64,000 bases of DNA, taken from IMG/VR virus record IMGVR_UViG_3300046703_000100, positions 27,573-91,572 of that record, one strand, 5' to 3'. Positions 1 to 8,021 of this stretch are shown one piece after another. This DNA is from a virus. A program made the position numbers and the translations under genes. Within the stretch, counting starts at the first letter, position 1. Every line of letters begins with the position of its first letter. The notes below the pieces were generated by a model. That model searched no databases, had not been told where the DNA came from, and saw only the letters and a list, made by a program, of their open reading frames with translations.

Positions 1-153
1 ATGGAAATATGTTCTGGAAGATTTACGAATGAACCACATGAAGAAATTTGTTATGAAGGTAAAAAATGTCCTTTATGCGAAACAATGCAAGAGGTAGTAA
101 AGTTACAGAAAACAATAGAGAATTTGGAAGATAGTTTAAAACAATACGAATAA
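1..153 (+). CDS. small CxxC protein
   Basis: A 50-residue reading frame that starts with the first base of the window, so its ribosome binding site (and possibly an N-terminal part) lies outside. It carries one CPLC zinc-binding-like pair (residues 23-26) followed by a charged helical tail. It ends 8 bases before the next start, whose ribosome binding site (AAGGAG) overlaps the stop codon, so it is part of the plus-strand operon. I recognise no family. Zinc binding by a single pair would need dimerisation. Confidence 0.6.
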   Translation: MEICSGRFTNEPHEEICYEGKKCPLCETMQEVVKLQKTIENLEDSLKQYE

Positions 154-161
154 GGAGACAT

Positions 162-368
162 ATGAAATTTAAAAGTTATTGCGATTGTAAGTTTCACATG
201 ATGGAAGTTGATACTACTCCGATATATGGAGAAGATTATATAGGAATAACAATATATAATCATATATCAGAAAACACAGGAAAATTATTAAAGAAACCTA
301 TTGAATTAGGTACAGTGGTTTTGATTGGTAAAGAAGCCAGAAAATTTAAAAAAGAGATAATGAAATGA
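162..368 (+). CDS. hypothetical small protein
   Basis: A 68-residue protein with a good ribosome binding site (AAGGAG, 5 bases before ATG). It is a mix of short beta-like segments and a lysine-rich C-terminal helix. The Cys-Asp-Cys and His near the N-terminus (residues 7-12) could bind metal, but no family is recognisable. Its TGA stop overlaps the ATG of the following gene (ATGA), indicating translational coupling. Confidence 0.6.
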   Translation: MKFKSYCDCKFHMMEVDTTPIYGEDYIGITIYNHISENTGKLLKKPIELGTVVLIGKEARKFKKEIMK

Positions 369-526
369 AAAAGAAAAAATTATTTAAAACTAAATGTAAT
401 TATTGTGGATGTCCTATTATAGAATGTCCAGAAAAAGAAGGTGTTATAAGAATTTTCGATATATGGTATAAAATAAATAAAAAGGAGATACAAAATGAGA
501 ATATTAGAAATCGAACAAGCGTTTAA
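365..526 (+). CDS. small zinc-ribbon-like protein
   Basis: A 53-residue frame that starts in an ATGA overlap with the previous gene. It has a cysteine cluster, CNYCGC then C (residues 11-21), reminiscent of a zinc knuckle, after a lysine-rich N-terminus. The 3' end overlaps the following gene by 32 bases, which is more than the usual few bases here, so the frame may end in this way by chance. The Cys pattern and coupling make it likely to be real. Confidence 0.5.
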   Translation: MKKKKLFKTKCNYCGCPIIECPEKEGVIRIFDIWYKINKKEIQNENIRNRTSV

Positions 527-944
527 AGATGAAGCGAAATTGAACACAGTATTAGAATTATGTAAGGAAGACATCGAATTGGTAGATTATTATGCCAGAG
601 ATATTCTGAAATCAAAATTGGCTAATAATGCCGAAGAAGCAAAGTCCGCAGTACTTGTTCTTGCTGGAGTATATTCGAATCTTACCACAGTTTTGTCAGT
701 AGCTATGACAGAAAAAAAGAATAGAGAAATTAGAGAATATAACAGAATTCGAATTGAAGCAGAAAATGCAGAGAAAAAATTTACTTCTGCTATTGGCGAA
801 GTACAAGCAAGCGAGTTTGTTGCTTCTTATAGACGTATTAGAAATATTATAGAGGGATATTGTAATGGTTGTGAAAAACAAATTTCTGCTTTACAGTCCA
901 CAATTAAAAATGAAAAAAGGACTTATAATGCCCCGACAGAATAA
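495..944 (+). CDS. hypothetical helical protein
   Basis: A 149-residue protein preceded by AAGGAG 7 bases before the ATG. It looks almost entirely alpha-helical and rich in Glu and Lys, with two long amphipathic helical stretches and a CNGC pair near residue 124-127. Its position just ahead of the DNA polymerase suggests a role in replication or recombination, for example as a DNA-annealing or accessory protein, but I do not recognise the family and context is the only argument. Confidence 0.7.
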   Translation: MRILEIEQAFKDEAKLNTVLELCKEDIELVDYYARDILKSKLANNAEEAKSAVLVLAGVYSNLTTVLSVAMTEKKNREIREYNRIRIEAENAEKKFTSAIGEVQASEFVASYRRIRNIIEGYCNGCEKQISALQSTIKNEKRTYNAPTE

Positions 945-1098
945 AAAAGAAGAATGTTTTTTTTATATGAGAGGTAAATGTGCCAGAGATGAAGAGAATC
1001 CTATTGCTATAATACCTTGTACAAAGAAATGTAAGTTTTTTCTTTCATGGGAACATATGTTGAATGGTTTATCAGAAAAGGATTATGATGCGAATTAA
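928..1098 (+). CDS. small Cys-rich protein
   Basis: A 56-residue protein. I chose the ATG at 928 because AAAAAAGG lies 7 bases upstream and the longer frame has no ribosome binding site. It contains four cysteines spaced in two groups (C10...C19, C32...C36) around a Tyr/Phe-rich segment, consistent with a small zinc fold. It overlaps the end of the upstream gene and the start of the polymerase gene, so it is translationally coupled to both. Confidence 0.55.
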   Translation: MPRQNKKEECFFYMRGKCARDEENPIAIIPCTKKCKFFLSWEHMLNGLSEKDYDAN

Positions 1099-4000
1099 TA
1101 ACTTATTTTCAGAACATAAAGACCTTTACGTATTTTATCGTGATGATTTATGTAATTTAAAGATTACAAAATTCACTGGTTTTTTCCCATATTTCTATGA
1201 ACCAGACCCTTCTGGAAATTTTGAATCTTTTAAAGGTGAAAAACTTCGTAAAATAATTATATCAAATCCTTCAGAAATTCGAAAACAAGCAAGTACAAAA
1301 GCTTTTGAATCAGATATATTATTTGTAAAAAGATTTATGATAGATAAAGTAGATGTTATCGAACCTGCTCCTATTAAATACTGTTTCATAGATATTGAAA
1401 CTCTTTCTCCCGAAATGCCAAATGTACAAGAAGCCAAATATCCAATTTCTTGTATTTCGATTTATAATTCATTATCTAAAGAAATTAAAACTTTCTATCT
1501 ACCAGATTATGAATCAGAATACATGATGTTGGTTGCCTTTACAACATATATGAAAAAAGAAAAGTTTGATATATGGTTTTCATGGAATGTAAAGTTCGAC
1601 TATAATTATTTATACAATCGCACTCTGTCGATATTCGATTTAGAAGGAATAAAAAACGCAGACTTGGCAGAATGTATAAGTCCAATAGATAAAAGTAGAT
1701 ATGGAGACGGAGAAGTAAAATATCCGGCAGGTACTTCGGTTGTAGATTATCTTGAATGGTTTAAAATAATTACATTAAAAAGAGAGAAAATGTATACTCT
1801 CGATTATATTGCACAGAAATTTTTAAAAGTTCCTCCAAAGGAAAAAGTAGATTTTAGTAAATTATCACCAAAATTAAAACAACATAATATTGATGATATA
1901 AAACTACTCGTAGGATTGGAAGAACTAATGCATTTAGTATCCTATTACGACGAAATTAGACGAATTACACAAGTTGAGTGGGAAGATTTTATATATAATA
2001 GTAGAAGTATTGATATGCTTATTTTAAAAGAAGCTAAACGAAGAAATATAGTATTGCCAAATAGACCTTCTGGAGAAGGAGATGAAGAGATTTTCGAGGG
2101 AGCCTTTAGAGAGATATACGAGACTGGTCGTCTGGAGAACGTTGGTAAGGCAGATTTAGGTTGTTATTCAGAAGATACTGATATTTTAACTATAGAAGGA
2201 TTTAAAAAATATAACGAATTAAAAATAGGAGAATCGGTAGCATCTTTTAATACAAAAATCAATAAAATCGAGTTTCAACCTATCCTTCATTTAAATATAC
2301 AAAATGTAAAAAACCTACCTATGATAAATCTGAAAAACTCTTATTCAACAGACCAACTTTTAACTTTAAATCATAAAGTTTTATTTAAAACTTCTTCAAA
2401 AAATCATAAAACGATAGAAAATACGACAAATGATTGGGAAATTTGTTACGCAAAAGATTTTCGAATTTCTCATTCTTTATTACCATTAACCGCTGAAATG
2501 AAAGATAAAGAGAATTATCCAATTTCTGATGATATAATAAAAATACATGCTTGGATTATAACAGAGGGTTATGCATCAGGTAAAAATAAAGATATTTATC
2601 ATATTAGTCAGAGCGAATCAATTAATCCTTTATTTTGTAAAGAAATTGATGAATCTTTCAAAAACCTAAATTGGAATGTAACTCGTTATGCAAGAATACG
2701 AAAAAATAATAGAATAGAAGTAGAATGGAATTTGAAATGGCTTTGGTCTACTTATATCGAGTTAGAAGAAAATTACAAAGCGATTCCTTTATGGATGCTC
2801 CAAAAATTATCAAAAAGACAATTAACCGTTTTATACGATACTTTAATGAAAGGGGATGGAGATAAAAAACGATATTGTTATTATGCTATTGACAAACTTG
2901 CTAAAGAAAGATTTCAATATTTATGTGCATTACTTGGAAAAGCTTCTTATCAAAATAATAGAAAAGAAGTTTATTGTAAACCTAATAAATTTACAAGTCT
3001 TGAATCTGCAAATTTTAAAACTCAACATAAAATTATAAATTATTCAGGTGTAGTATGGTGTCCTACAATTGCAAATGGATTTGTTTTAGTAAGAAGAAAA
3101 GGAAAGATATTTATTTCAGGAAATTCAGCCTATCCTTATGCTATTATAGAATTTTGTCTTGACCCTGCAAATGTAGTACAAGATAGCGGAGAAAATATTA
3201 TACAGGTAGGAGACAATTATTTTAAACAAGATTCTAAAGCACTTATACCAACTATTATTAAAAAATTACTTGTTTTAAAAGCCACAATTAAAAAAGAATT
3301 ATCAGAATGTTCAGTAGACGACCCAAACCACAAAAATATTAAATTAAAATACGATGCTATAAAATCATTATGTAATACCGCATATGGAGTTACCGCTTTG
3401 AAGTTTTTTAGATTGTTTGATGTGCGTGTTGCATCGGCTACAACCTTCGTTGTACGTTCTTTACTACATTATATTAAAGATAAATTAGATGGTTCTGGAC
3501 ATCCGGTAGTTTATATAGATACAGATGGTGTATTTTATAAGAACCCTTCGACAGAAATAAATACAAAATTAAACGAATGGATTCAACAATGGGTAAAAGA
3601 AACTTTTAAAAAAGAAAGTGTGCAAATTTCGTTTGATTTTGAAGGTGTATACGAAAGTATTCTTTTATTGGCAAAATGTAGATACGTAGGAAGATTAAGA
3701 AAAAATAATGGAGAACTTGAAATAGAAACAAAAGGTATTGAAGCAAAAAGAAAAGATTCTACCAAATATATGAGCAATTTTCAAAAGATATTAATAGATA
3801 AGATTTTAGACAACGAACCTAAAGAAAAAATATATGATTGGATAAAAGAAGAAATTAAAAATTTCCCAAAACAAAATATTATAGATATATCATTTCCTTG
3901 TAAAATGGCAAAATCAAAAATAGAATATAAGTCAGTTCCCATCTTCTCCAGAGCTTTAGATAATACTCCGGAATTTAAGACAAGGGTAGGAGATAATTTC

Positions 4001-4573
4001 TACTATATTTATATGGAAGGTCTGGATGAAACAAAAAAAGATAAGGTTCTTGCTTTTGATGAATATAGATATGAACATATAAACAGAGAAGAAGTCGATT
4101 GGCAGAGGATGTTGGAAAGAAACATAGTTGCAAAAATAGACGTAATCTTTACAGCTCTAAAATGGAACTTAACGGACATTTACGTAGCTCCGCCGACTTC
4201 AAAGATATGTGATAAATGCCTAAAAGACAAGTCGTTTTGTCGATTCCCATTAACCGGAAATACCTGCAAGGCGTGTATTACTCTCATAGAGAAGGCAAAT
4301 AAGCCAAAGAGGGTCAAAAAGACCATAGAATCCTCTATTAGCGACACCCTGCCGAGCGATAAGGCGGATAAGGTAGGTCAGGATACCCCCGATTTGACAG
4401 GAAATACCCCTATTTTAACACAAAGTACTGATAATAAAGGGGTTAAGATGGACAAAATCGATGACAAAGACCTCGTTACAGGCACTCCGGTCAAGTCCTT
4501 AAAAAAGAGGGGTAGACCACGAAAAATCAAGAAACCAGAAGACCTTAATTATGGGAAAGTAAAAAATGCATAG
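1085..4573 (+). CDS. family B DNA polymerase containing an intein
   Basis: Replicative DNA polymerase with proofreading. Seen, numbered from the ATG at 1085: exonuclease motif I DIE (103-105), motif II with N168/D172, and motif III as HNIDDI (267-272, with His where Tyr is usual). Polymerase motif A is DLG/SAYP, split by an intein (residues 360-680). Motif B has K..N..YG, and motif C is YIDTDG. After splicing the protein would be about 841 residues. The C-terminal ~120 residues are unusual: a CxxC...CxxC zinc module, a low-complexity linker, then an AT-hook-like RGRPRK. I prefer the start at 1085 or 1088, since AAAAGG lies just upstream; a longer frame starts at 1064 without a site. The GC content rises in the tail from about 4170. 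Confidence 0.95.
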   Translation: MMRINNLFSEHKDLYVFYRDDLCNLKITKFTGFFPYFYEPDPSGNFESFKGEKLRKIIISNPSEIRKQASTKAFESDILFVKRFMIDKVDVIEPAPIKYCFIDIETLSPEMPNVQEAKYPISCISIYNSLSKEIKTFYLPDYESEYMMLVAFTTYMKKEKFDIWFSWNVKFDYNYLYNRTLSIFDLEGIKNADLAECISPIDKSRYGDGEVKYPAGTSVVDYLEWFKIITLKREKMYTLDYIAQKFLKVPPKEKVDFSKLSPKLKQHNIDDIKLLVGLEELMHLVSYYDEIRRITQVEWEDFIYNSRSIDMLILKEAKRRNIVLPNRPSGEGDEEIFEGAFREIYETGRLENVGKADLGCYSEDTDILTIEGFKKYNELKIGESVASFNTKINKIEFQPILHLNIQNVKNLPMINLKNSYSTDQLLTLNHKVLFKTSSKNHKTIENTTNDWEICYAKDFRISHSLLPLTAEMKDKENYPISDDIIKIHAWIITEGYASGKNKDIYHISQSESINPLFCKEIDESFKNLNWNVTRYARIRKNNRIEVEWNLKWLWSTYIELEENYKAIPLWMLQKLSKRQLTVLYDTLMKGDGDKKRYCYYAIDKLAKERFQYLCALLGKASYQNNRKEVYCKPNKFTSLESANFKTQHKIINYSGVVWCPTIANGFVLVRRKGKIFISGNSAYPYAIIEFCLDPANVVQDSGENIIQVGDNYFKQDSKALIPTIIKKLLVLKATIKKELSECSVDDPNHKNIKLKYDAIKSLCNTAYGVTALKFFRLFDVRVASATTFVVRSLLHYIKDKLDGSGHPVVYIDTDGVFYKNPSTEINTKLNEWIQQWVKETFKKESVQISFDFEGVYESILLLAKCRYVGRLRKNNGELEIETKGIEAKRKDSTKYMSNFQKILIDKILDNEPKEKIYDWIKEEIKNFPKQNIIDISFPCKMAKSKIEYKSVPIFSRALDNTPEFKTRVGDNFYYIYMEGLDETKKDKVLAFDEYRYEHINREEVDWQRMLERNIVAKIDVIFTALKWNLTDIYVAPPTSKICDKCLKDKSFCRFPLTGNTCKACITLIEKANKPKRVKKTIESSISDTLPSDKADKVGQDTPDLTGNTPILTQSTDNKGVKMDKIDDKDLVTGTPVKSLKKRGRPRKIKKPEDLNYGKVKNA
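2162..3124 (+). other. LAGLIDADG intein in polymerase motif A
   Basis: An in-frame 321-residue insertion. It begins with Cys (CYSEDTDIL, typical block A). It ends in FISGN followed by the +1 extein Ser. Removing it joins DLG to SAYP and restores the catalytic motif DxxSxYP. The central part has two LAGLIDADG-like helices (AWIITEGY near 2550, and LYDTLMKGDGD near 2840), so it should also encode a homing endonuclease domain. The penultimate residue is Gly instead of the usual His, a known but less common variant. The insertion point corresponds to the pol-a site of archaeal polymerases. Confidence 0.93.
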
Positions 4574-5060
4574 CGGAGATATAGAAATAGCATTAGCAAA
4601 TCATTTAGGTACTAATTGTAATTTAATAGTTCCTAATATTTCTTATGGATTGGGTTTTCATTATGAATTAGATTTATTAGTAGTAACAAAAAGCGGATAT
4701 GCGGATGAGATAGAAATTAAGATTTCTAAATCTGATTTAAAAGCAGATGCGAAGAAAGAACATGGTCATCACAGTGAGAAGATTAAAAGATTATATTTTG
4801 CAGTACCAAAATTTATGGAAGAATATGCTTTAAAGAATATTCCTAAAAGAGCAGGGTTGTTTATAATAAATGAAAAGAACGGTTTTATATATGTTACTTG
4901 TGTAAAAGTAGCAGACCGAAACAAAACAGCAAGAAAGTTAAACGAAAAAGAAATTAATCATCTTTATGAACTTGTGGCTTTAAGAATGTGGTCGTTAAAA
5001 CGAGCATTATATAGTTTACAAAGAAGAAATAAGTCCGAGAACGAAGCAGTAAAATTCTAA
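4566..5060 (+). CDS. MmcB-like / PD-(D/E)XK-type nuclease-like protein
   Basis: A 164-residue protein overlapping the polymerase end by 8 bases. The N-terminal half reads as a compact restriction-endonuclease-like core: ELDLLVV (Asp/Glu position) then DEIEIKISKSDLKAD (E-x-K position), followed by a His-rich segment and an IKRLYFAVP strand. This is the arrangement of MmcB-like DNA-repair proteins. The family assignment is from motif memory; the catalytic Asp and Glu-x-Lys are visible. A role in DNA repair or nick processing together with the polymerase is inferred. Confidence 0.6.
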   Translation: MHSGDIEIALANHLGTNCNLIVPNISYGLGFHYELDLLVVTKSGYADEIEIKISKSDLKADAKKEHGHHSEKIKRLYFAVPKFMEEYALKNIPKRAGLFIINEKNGFIYVTCVKVADRNKTARKLNEKEINHLYELVALRMWSLKRALYSLQRRNKSENEAVKF

Positions 5061-5078
5061 AGAAAGGAGGATTATACC

Positions 5079-5300
5079 ATGATAAGGTCTGAACATGCGA
5101 AGGATGATTTCACAGTTCTGGAGACCAAAATTAAGGAAGGCAAGGTTGAAATAGCCGATGTAGCGAAGGTTGTTTTGACGCTCGGTAAGCTCCTTCTTTC
5201 TATTAGGTCAAATCAGATAGCTTCAATGAAAGCGTCTGGTGTAGAATTACAGAAGCCGAGAGTTACAACCGATGCGAAAGCACCGGAGAAAAAGGCGTAA
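5079..5300 (+). CDS. hypothetical small protein
   Basis: A 73-residue protein with an almost ideal ribosome binding site (AAAGGAGG) and higher GC content than its neighbours, a combination that suggests high expression. It has a central hydrophobic helix (VVLTLGKLLLSI) flanked by charged helices and a Lys/Ala-rich disordered tail. A strong terminator follows directly, so it is the last gene of the first transcription unit. Function unknown. Confidence 0.7.
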   Translation: MIRSEHAKDDFTVLETKIKEGKVEIADVAKVVLTLGKLLLSIRSNQIASMKASGVELQKPRVTTDAKAPEKKA

Positions 5301-5329
5301 GAAATTACATCAATCAGTGTAATAAAAAA

Positions 5330-5361
5330 GAGAGGGGTATATCCCCTCTCCCAAGTTTTTT
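5330..5361 (+). terminator. Rho-independent terminator
   Basis: Perfect 8-bp inverted repeat GAGAGGGG/CCCCTCTC around a 5-base loop, preceded by an A-tract and followed four bases later by TTTTTT. It separates the polymerase operon from the promoter at 5400. The same stem recurs, on the other strand, after the capsid gene (45193-45214). Confidence 0.85.
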
Positions 5362-5399
5362 AAAGACATGTTAAGTAGGAAAAAGTAAGCACAAAATAC

Positions 5400-5428
5400 T
5401 TGTAATCTATAATCAAATATGTTATACT
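5400..5428 (+). promoter_or_regulatory. sigma70-type promoter, family 1
   Basis: -35 TTGTAA (5400-5405), 17-base spacer, -10 TATACT (5423-5428) with an upstream TG (extended -10). The spacer starts ATCTAT-like and ends AAATATGT, as in the promoters at 33821, 56458 and 57714 on the minus strand. It drives the genes from 5456 onward. Confidence 0.8.
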
Positions 5429-5455
5429 TATAGTGTAGATAGAAAGAGAGATAAA

Positions 5456-5734
5456 ATGAAGAAGAATAAAGGCAGAAAATTTGAAGAGGAATGTCAGAAG
5501 ACAATTAATAGTGGTGCTTTTTTTAAAGACCACGATTTATCTACTGACCAATATTGTGTGGAATGTAAGTTTACCGAAAAAAAAGGATTTAAAATTACCA
5601 CCGCAATTTTAGATAAATTATGGGAAGATGCTTTTTCAGCAAATAAATTACCATTACTTTTGGTAGGAATTAAAGATAGAAATATACAATATAATTTACG
5701 AATAACAATTAACAAGGAGATAAAAAATGGGTAA
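5456..5734 (+). CDS. Holliday-junction-resolvase-like PD-(D/E)XK protein
   Basis: A 92-residue protein, first gene behind the promoter at 5400. It has an N-terminal KGRKFEEE helix, then DQYCVECKFTEKKGF (Asp ... Glu-Cys-Lys, the D...ExK signature), then a helix and the strand LPLLLVGI. This layout matches archaeal Hjc-like resolvases and small phage nucleases of the same fold. Active-site residues are visible; the exact substrate (branched DNA) is inferred. It overlaps the next gene by 8 bases. Confidence 0.6.
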   Translation: MKKNKGRKFEEECQKTINSGAFFKDHDLSTDQYCVECKFTEKKGFKITTAILDKLWEDAFSANKLPLLLVGIKDRNIQYNLRITINKEIKNG

Positions 5735-6869
5735 AATACATTGGAATGGAGATAAAGTACAATTATTGCTTAATTATTTAAATCAAAGTTTAAAAGTAAG
5801 CGATATTGCTATAAAAATGAATGAAACAGATGATAGTATAGACCATGCTATTCGACGTTATCATCTTCGTAAAAATATTACAAATAATTCTGAAGAAAAT
5901 GTATCTCCTACTTGTAAAATTAAGAAAACTGATATAGATGAACTTTCTCGACAACTTGGTGAAAAAATGTATGAAGGTTATAAATCTTTAAAATTAATAG
6001 AACCAAAAGTATACGAAAGTAAAGGAAAGAGAGAAGAAGTATCTATATTAACATTAAGTGATTGTCATATAGGCACATATAACACTGTTTTTGATAAAAA
6101 TTCAGGACAAAAATTAGTTACTTATAACGAAAAAATTTTTGAACAAGAATTACAAACACTTCAAGATTCTATTATAGAAATTCATAATATATTAAGTCAT
6201 TCTTATTCGTTAAAGAAATTGGTGATTTTTGTATTGGGAGATATTCTTACAAATGATAGAATATTTGAAGGACAACAATGGGAAATTGAAAAGACCGTAG
6301 GACTTCAATTATGGGATGGAGTAAATTATTTTACGAAGTTTTTTAATAATCTTTTAAAAGTTTATGATACAATCGAAGTGGTCGGAGTAGTCGGAAATCA
6401 TGGTAGAAGTCAACCACTTAAAGATTCAGACGATGAACCAGTTGAATCAAATTTCGAATATCATCTTTATCGTATTTGGCAAAAACAATTTGAAAACAGT
6501 AAAAGAATAAAAGTTATTGTTCCAAATACTCGTAGATATATTTATAATGTAAATGGTTGGAATCATATGATTGAACACGGAGATGCTATTAAAGGTATGT
6601 CAGAACAAGCACAAATAAAACAGATTAAAGACCTATATGTAAATACAGGAGTATTTGATGTATTTCAGATGGGTCATGTGCATAGCATTAAAGAAATAGA
6701 AGTATCTGATAAAATAATCGCAAAAATAAATGGAGCATGGATAGAAAAAGATAATTACGCTTATCGTAAATTTAAGACATATTCTATTCCGAAACAATGG
6801 TTTTTTGGATGTTCAAAATCTCGACCTGAAACATGGTCGTATAAGTTGGATTTAAGGAAAACAAAATAA
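5727..6869 (+). CDS. calcineurin-like metallophosphoesterase
   Basis: A 380-residue protein with an N-terminal helix-turn-helix-like segment (about residues 10-50) and a metallophosphoesterase domain. The metal ligands appear in order: SDCHIG, GDILTNDR, GNHGRS, EHGD and GHVHS. Such proteins in phages are annotated as DNA exonucleases or phosphoesterases. The combination with a DNA-binding-like N-terminus and neighbouring nucleases suggests DNA processing, which is inference. It is distinct from the SbcD-like protein at 8123. Its stop overlaps the following start. Confidence 0.85.
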   Translation: MGKIHWNGDKVQLLLNYLNQSLKVSDIAIKMNETDDSIDHAIRRYHLRKNITNNSEENVSPTCKIKKTDIDELSRQLGEKMYEGYKSLKLIEPKVYESKGKREEVSILTLSDCHIGTYNTVFDKNSGQKLVTYNEKIFEQELQTLQDSIIEIHNILSHSYSLKKLVIFVLGDILTNDRIFEGQQWEIEKTVGLQLWDGVNYFTKFFNNLLKVYDTIEVVGVVGNHGRSQPLKDSDDEPVESNFEYHLYRIWQKQFENSKRIKVIVPNTRRYIYNVNGWNHMIEHGDAIKGMSEQAQIKQIKDLYVNTGVFDVFQMGHVHSIKEIEVSDKIIAKINGAWIEKDNYAYRKFKTYSIPKQWFFGCSKSRPETWSYKLDLRKTK

Positions 6870-7006
6870 TGATACCAGATTACATTTATATTCTTTGTAT
6901 TTATTGTCATAGTAAAATTTTACAAATCTCTAAAGAATTAGAAGGTATTGTTTGTGATTGTGGAAACCATATAAAAAATCCATATTATAAGGAGGAAAAT
7001 ATATGA
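6869..7006 (+). CDS. small zinc-ribbon protein
   Basis: A 45-residue protein that starts on the stop codon of the phosphoesterase gene (TAATG overlap). It has two knuckles, CIYC (residues 10-13) and CDCG (29-32), the spacing of a minimal zinc ribbon. It contains the ribosome binding site (AAGGAGG) of the next gene near its end and overlaps that gene by four bases (ATGA). One of several CxxC microproteins in this operon. Confidence 0.6.
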   Translation: MIPDYIYILCIYCHSKILQISKELEGIVCDCGNHIKNPYYKEENI

Positions 7007-7284
7007 AAGGTGTGAGATTCGAAAAAGTTGATGACAATACTCTTAGAGTTATAATAGAAAAACCAGATGATGTACAAATTGAGAAGTTAATAGAAAATAG
7101 AGCAAAAGTATTAGAAAGTATAGAAGCAGAACAGAAAAGTCTTGATACTCATGAAGCAGAAACACAACAAAGAGCAAGTATAGAAGCACAGAAAAAAATA
7201 ATAGCAAACATCGACGAAATGCTTAAATATTGTAAGCTCAATGGTATTGTTCCTAAACCTAATGAAATCGCAAAGAAAGAATAA
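7003..7284 (+). CDS. coiled-coil hypothetical protein
   Basis: A 93-residue protein with a strong ribosome binding site (AAGGAGG). A short beta-like N-terminus (about 25 residues) is followed by a long Glu/Gln/Lys-rich helix that should form a coiled coil. No recognised family. Confidence 0.7.
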   Translation: MKGVRFEKVDDNTLRVIIEKPDDVQIEKLIENRAKVLESIEAEQKSLDTHEAETQQRASIEAQKKIIANIDEMLKYCKLNGIVPKPNEIAKKE

Positions 7285-7285
7285 T

Positions 7286-7456
7286 ATGAATTTCTGGAAG
7301 TATGTTTGGGTATCTATAGATGCAAGTAATCCTATTGATAGATTTTGGACTTTTATTGGTGGATTATTTGGTATGGGATTGATGATTTTAGCAATATTGA
7401 ATTTATTTGGAGGATTTGGTTATATTTTAGGAATGTTAATAGGAGTAATTAAATGA
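7286..7456 (+). CDS. small membrane protein
   Basis: A 56-residue protein. I chose the ATG at 7286, immediately after the previous stop, with AAGAAAG upstream. It has a Trp-rich amphipathic N-terminus and then one long or two short Gly-rich transmembrane segments (residues about 23-54). The stop overlaps the next start (ATGA). It could be a holin-like or host-membrane-modifying microprotein; no evidence favours either. Confidence 0.55.
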   Translation: MNFWKYVWVSIDASNPIDRFWTFIGGLFGMGLMILAILNLFGGFGYILGMLIGVIK

Positions 7457-7536
7457 TAACTTTAATACTTAGTCTTAGTATATTATTTACATTGTTTATT
7501 GCTTATATGCTTATTAAAAAAGGATATTTAAAATGA
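7453..7536 (+). CDS. single-span membrane microprotein
   Basis: A 27-residue frame. An almost purely hydrophobic helix (TLILSLSILFTLFIAYMLI) is followed by KKGYLK, the classic shape of a one-helix membrane peptide with positive cytosolic end. ATGA overlaps on both sides link it to its neighbours. It is too short for homology, so the case rests on composition and coupling. Confidence 0.45.
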   Translation: MITLILSLSILFTLFIAYMLIKKGYLK

Positions 7537-7700
7537 TATGGAAATTAAGAAAAGATGATGTTTTGAAATTAACAGGAGAAATCTGTCATTATAAAGTTAC
7601 AGATATGTATGGATGTCATATAATTTTAGAAAATTGTTTAACCCATGAAAAGAAAGATATTTTTAATTCAGAACTTATCGATGGTACAGTAATAAGGTGA
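7533..7700 (+). CDS. hypothetical small protein
   Basis: A 55-residue protein translationally coupled to the preceding microprotein by an ATGA overlap; AAAAAAGGA precedes the start. The pattern of short beta strands (VLKLTGEICHYKVTDMYG...GTVIR) suggests a small barrel of the kind seen in phage DUF proteins. Three Cys and three His are present but not in a clear zinc-knuckle spacing. Confidence 0.5.
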   Translation: MIWKLRKDDVLKLTGEICHYKVTDMYGCHIILENCLTHEKKDIFNSELIDGTVIR

Positions 7701-7708
7701 AAAGACTA

Positions 7709-7843
7709 ATGAGCAGATATTATGAAGACCATTCTGACCAATTATCAGAAAAATTTAAAGACCAATATGATTGCGATAAAGGCGATTTTGTATTTTTTGC
7801 TGTAATTGCAATTATTATTTTAATATTATTTATTATAGGATAA
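7709..7843 (+). CDS. tail-anchored membrane microprotein
   Basis: A 44-residue protein with an acidic soluble N-terminal half (about 27 residues) and a C-terminal hydrophobic helix (FFAVIAIIILILFIIG) that ends the protein. This is the topology of a tail-anchored protein facing the cytoplasm. Weak ribosome binding site. Function unknown. Confidence 0.45.
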   Translation: MSRYYEDHSDQLSEKFKDQYDCDKGDFVFFAVIAIIILILFIIG

Positions 7844-7847
7844 ATTT

Positions 7848-8021
7848 ATGATATGTGAATTATGTAAAATAAAAGAAGCTACTATTCATTTGAAAAGTAC
7901 GAGAGATTTACTTGATATATGCAATTCTTGTTTGGAAGACCTTCAGACAAGTCTTGGTTATTATATTGCAGGAGAGGAAGTCGTTAAAGAAGAATATGAC
8001 CAAAGAACCCAAAATACATAA
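7848..8021 (+). CDS. small zinc-ribbon protein
   Basis: A 57-residue protein with two CxxC pairs, CELC (residues 3-6) and CNSC (25-28), separated by a basic helix, and a Glu/Gln-rich tail. A zinc ribbon with a regulatory or adaptor role is plausible. It overlaps the next gene by 26 bases. Confidence 0.55.
   Translation: MICELCKIKEATIHLKSTRDLLDICNSCLEDLQTSLGYYIAGEEVVKEEYDQRTQNT

Noticed and set aside
2856-3038. Separate small gene inside the intein
   Set aside because: The polymerase frame is intact through this region and accounts for the LAGLIDADG domain; the other frame has no ribosome binding site.
4448-4573. Independent small gene for the AT-hook tail of the polymerase
   Set aside because: A GGGG-ATG start is possible, but the frame continues the polymerase without a stop; kept only as part of a finding.
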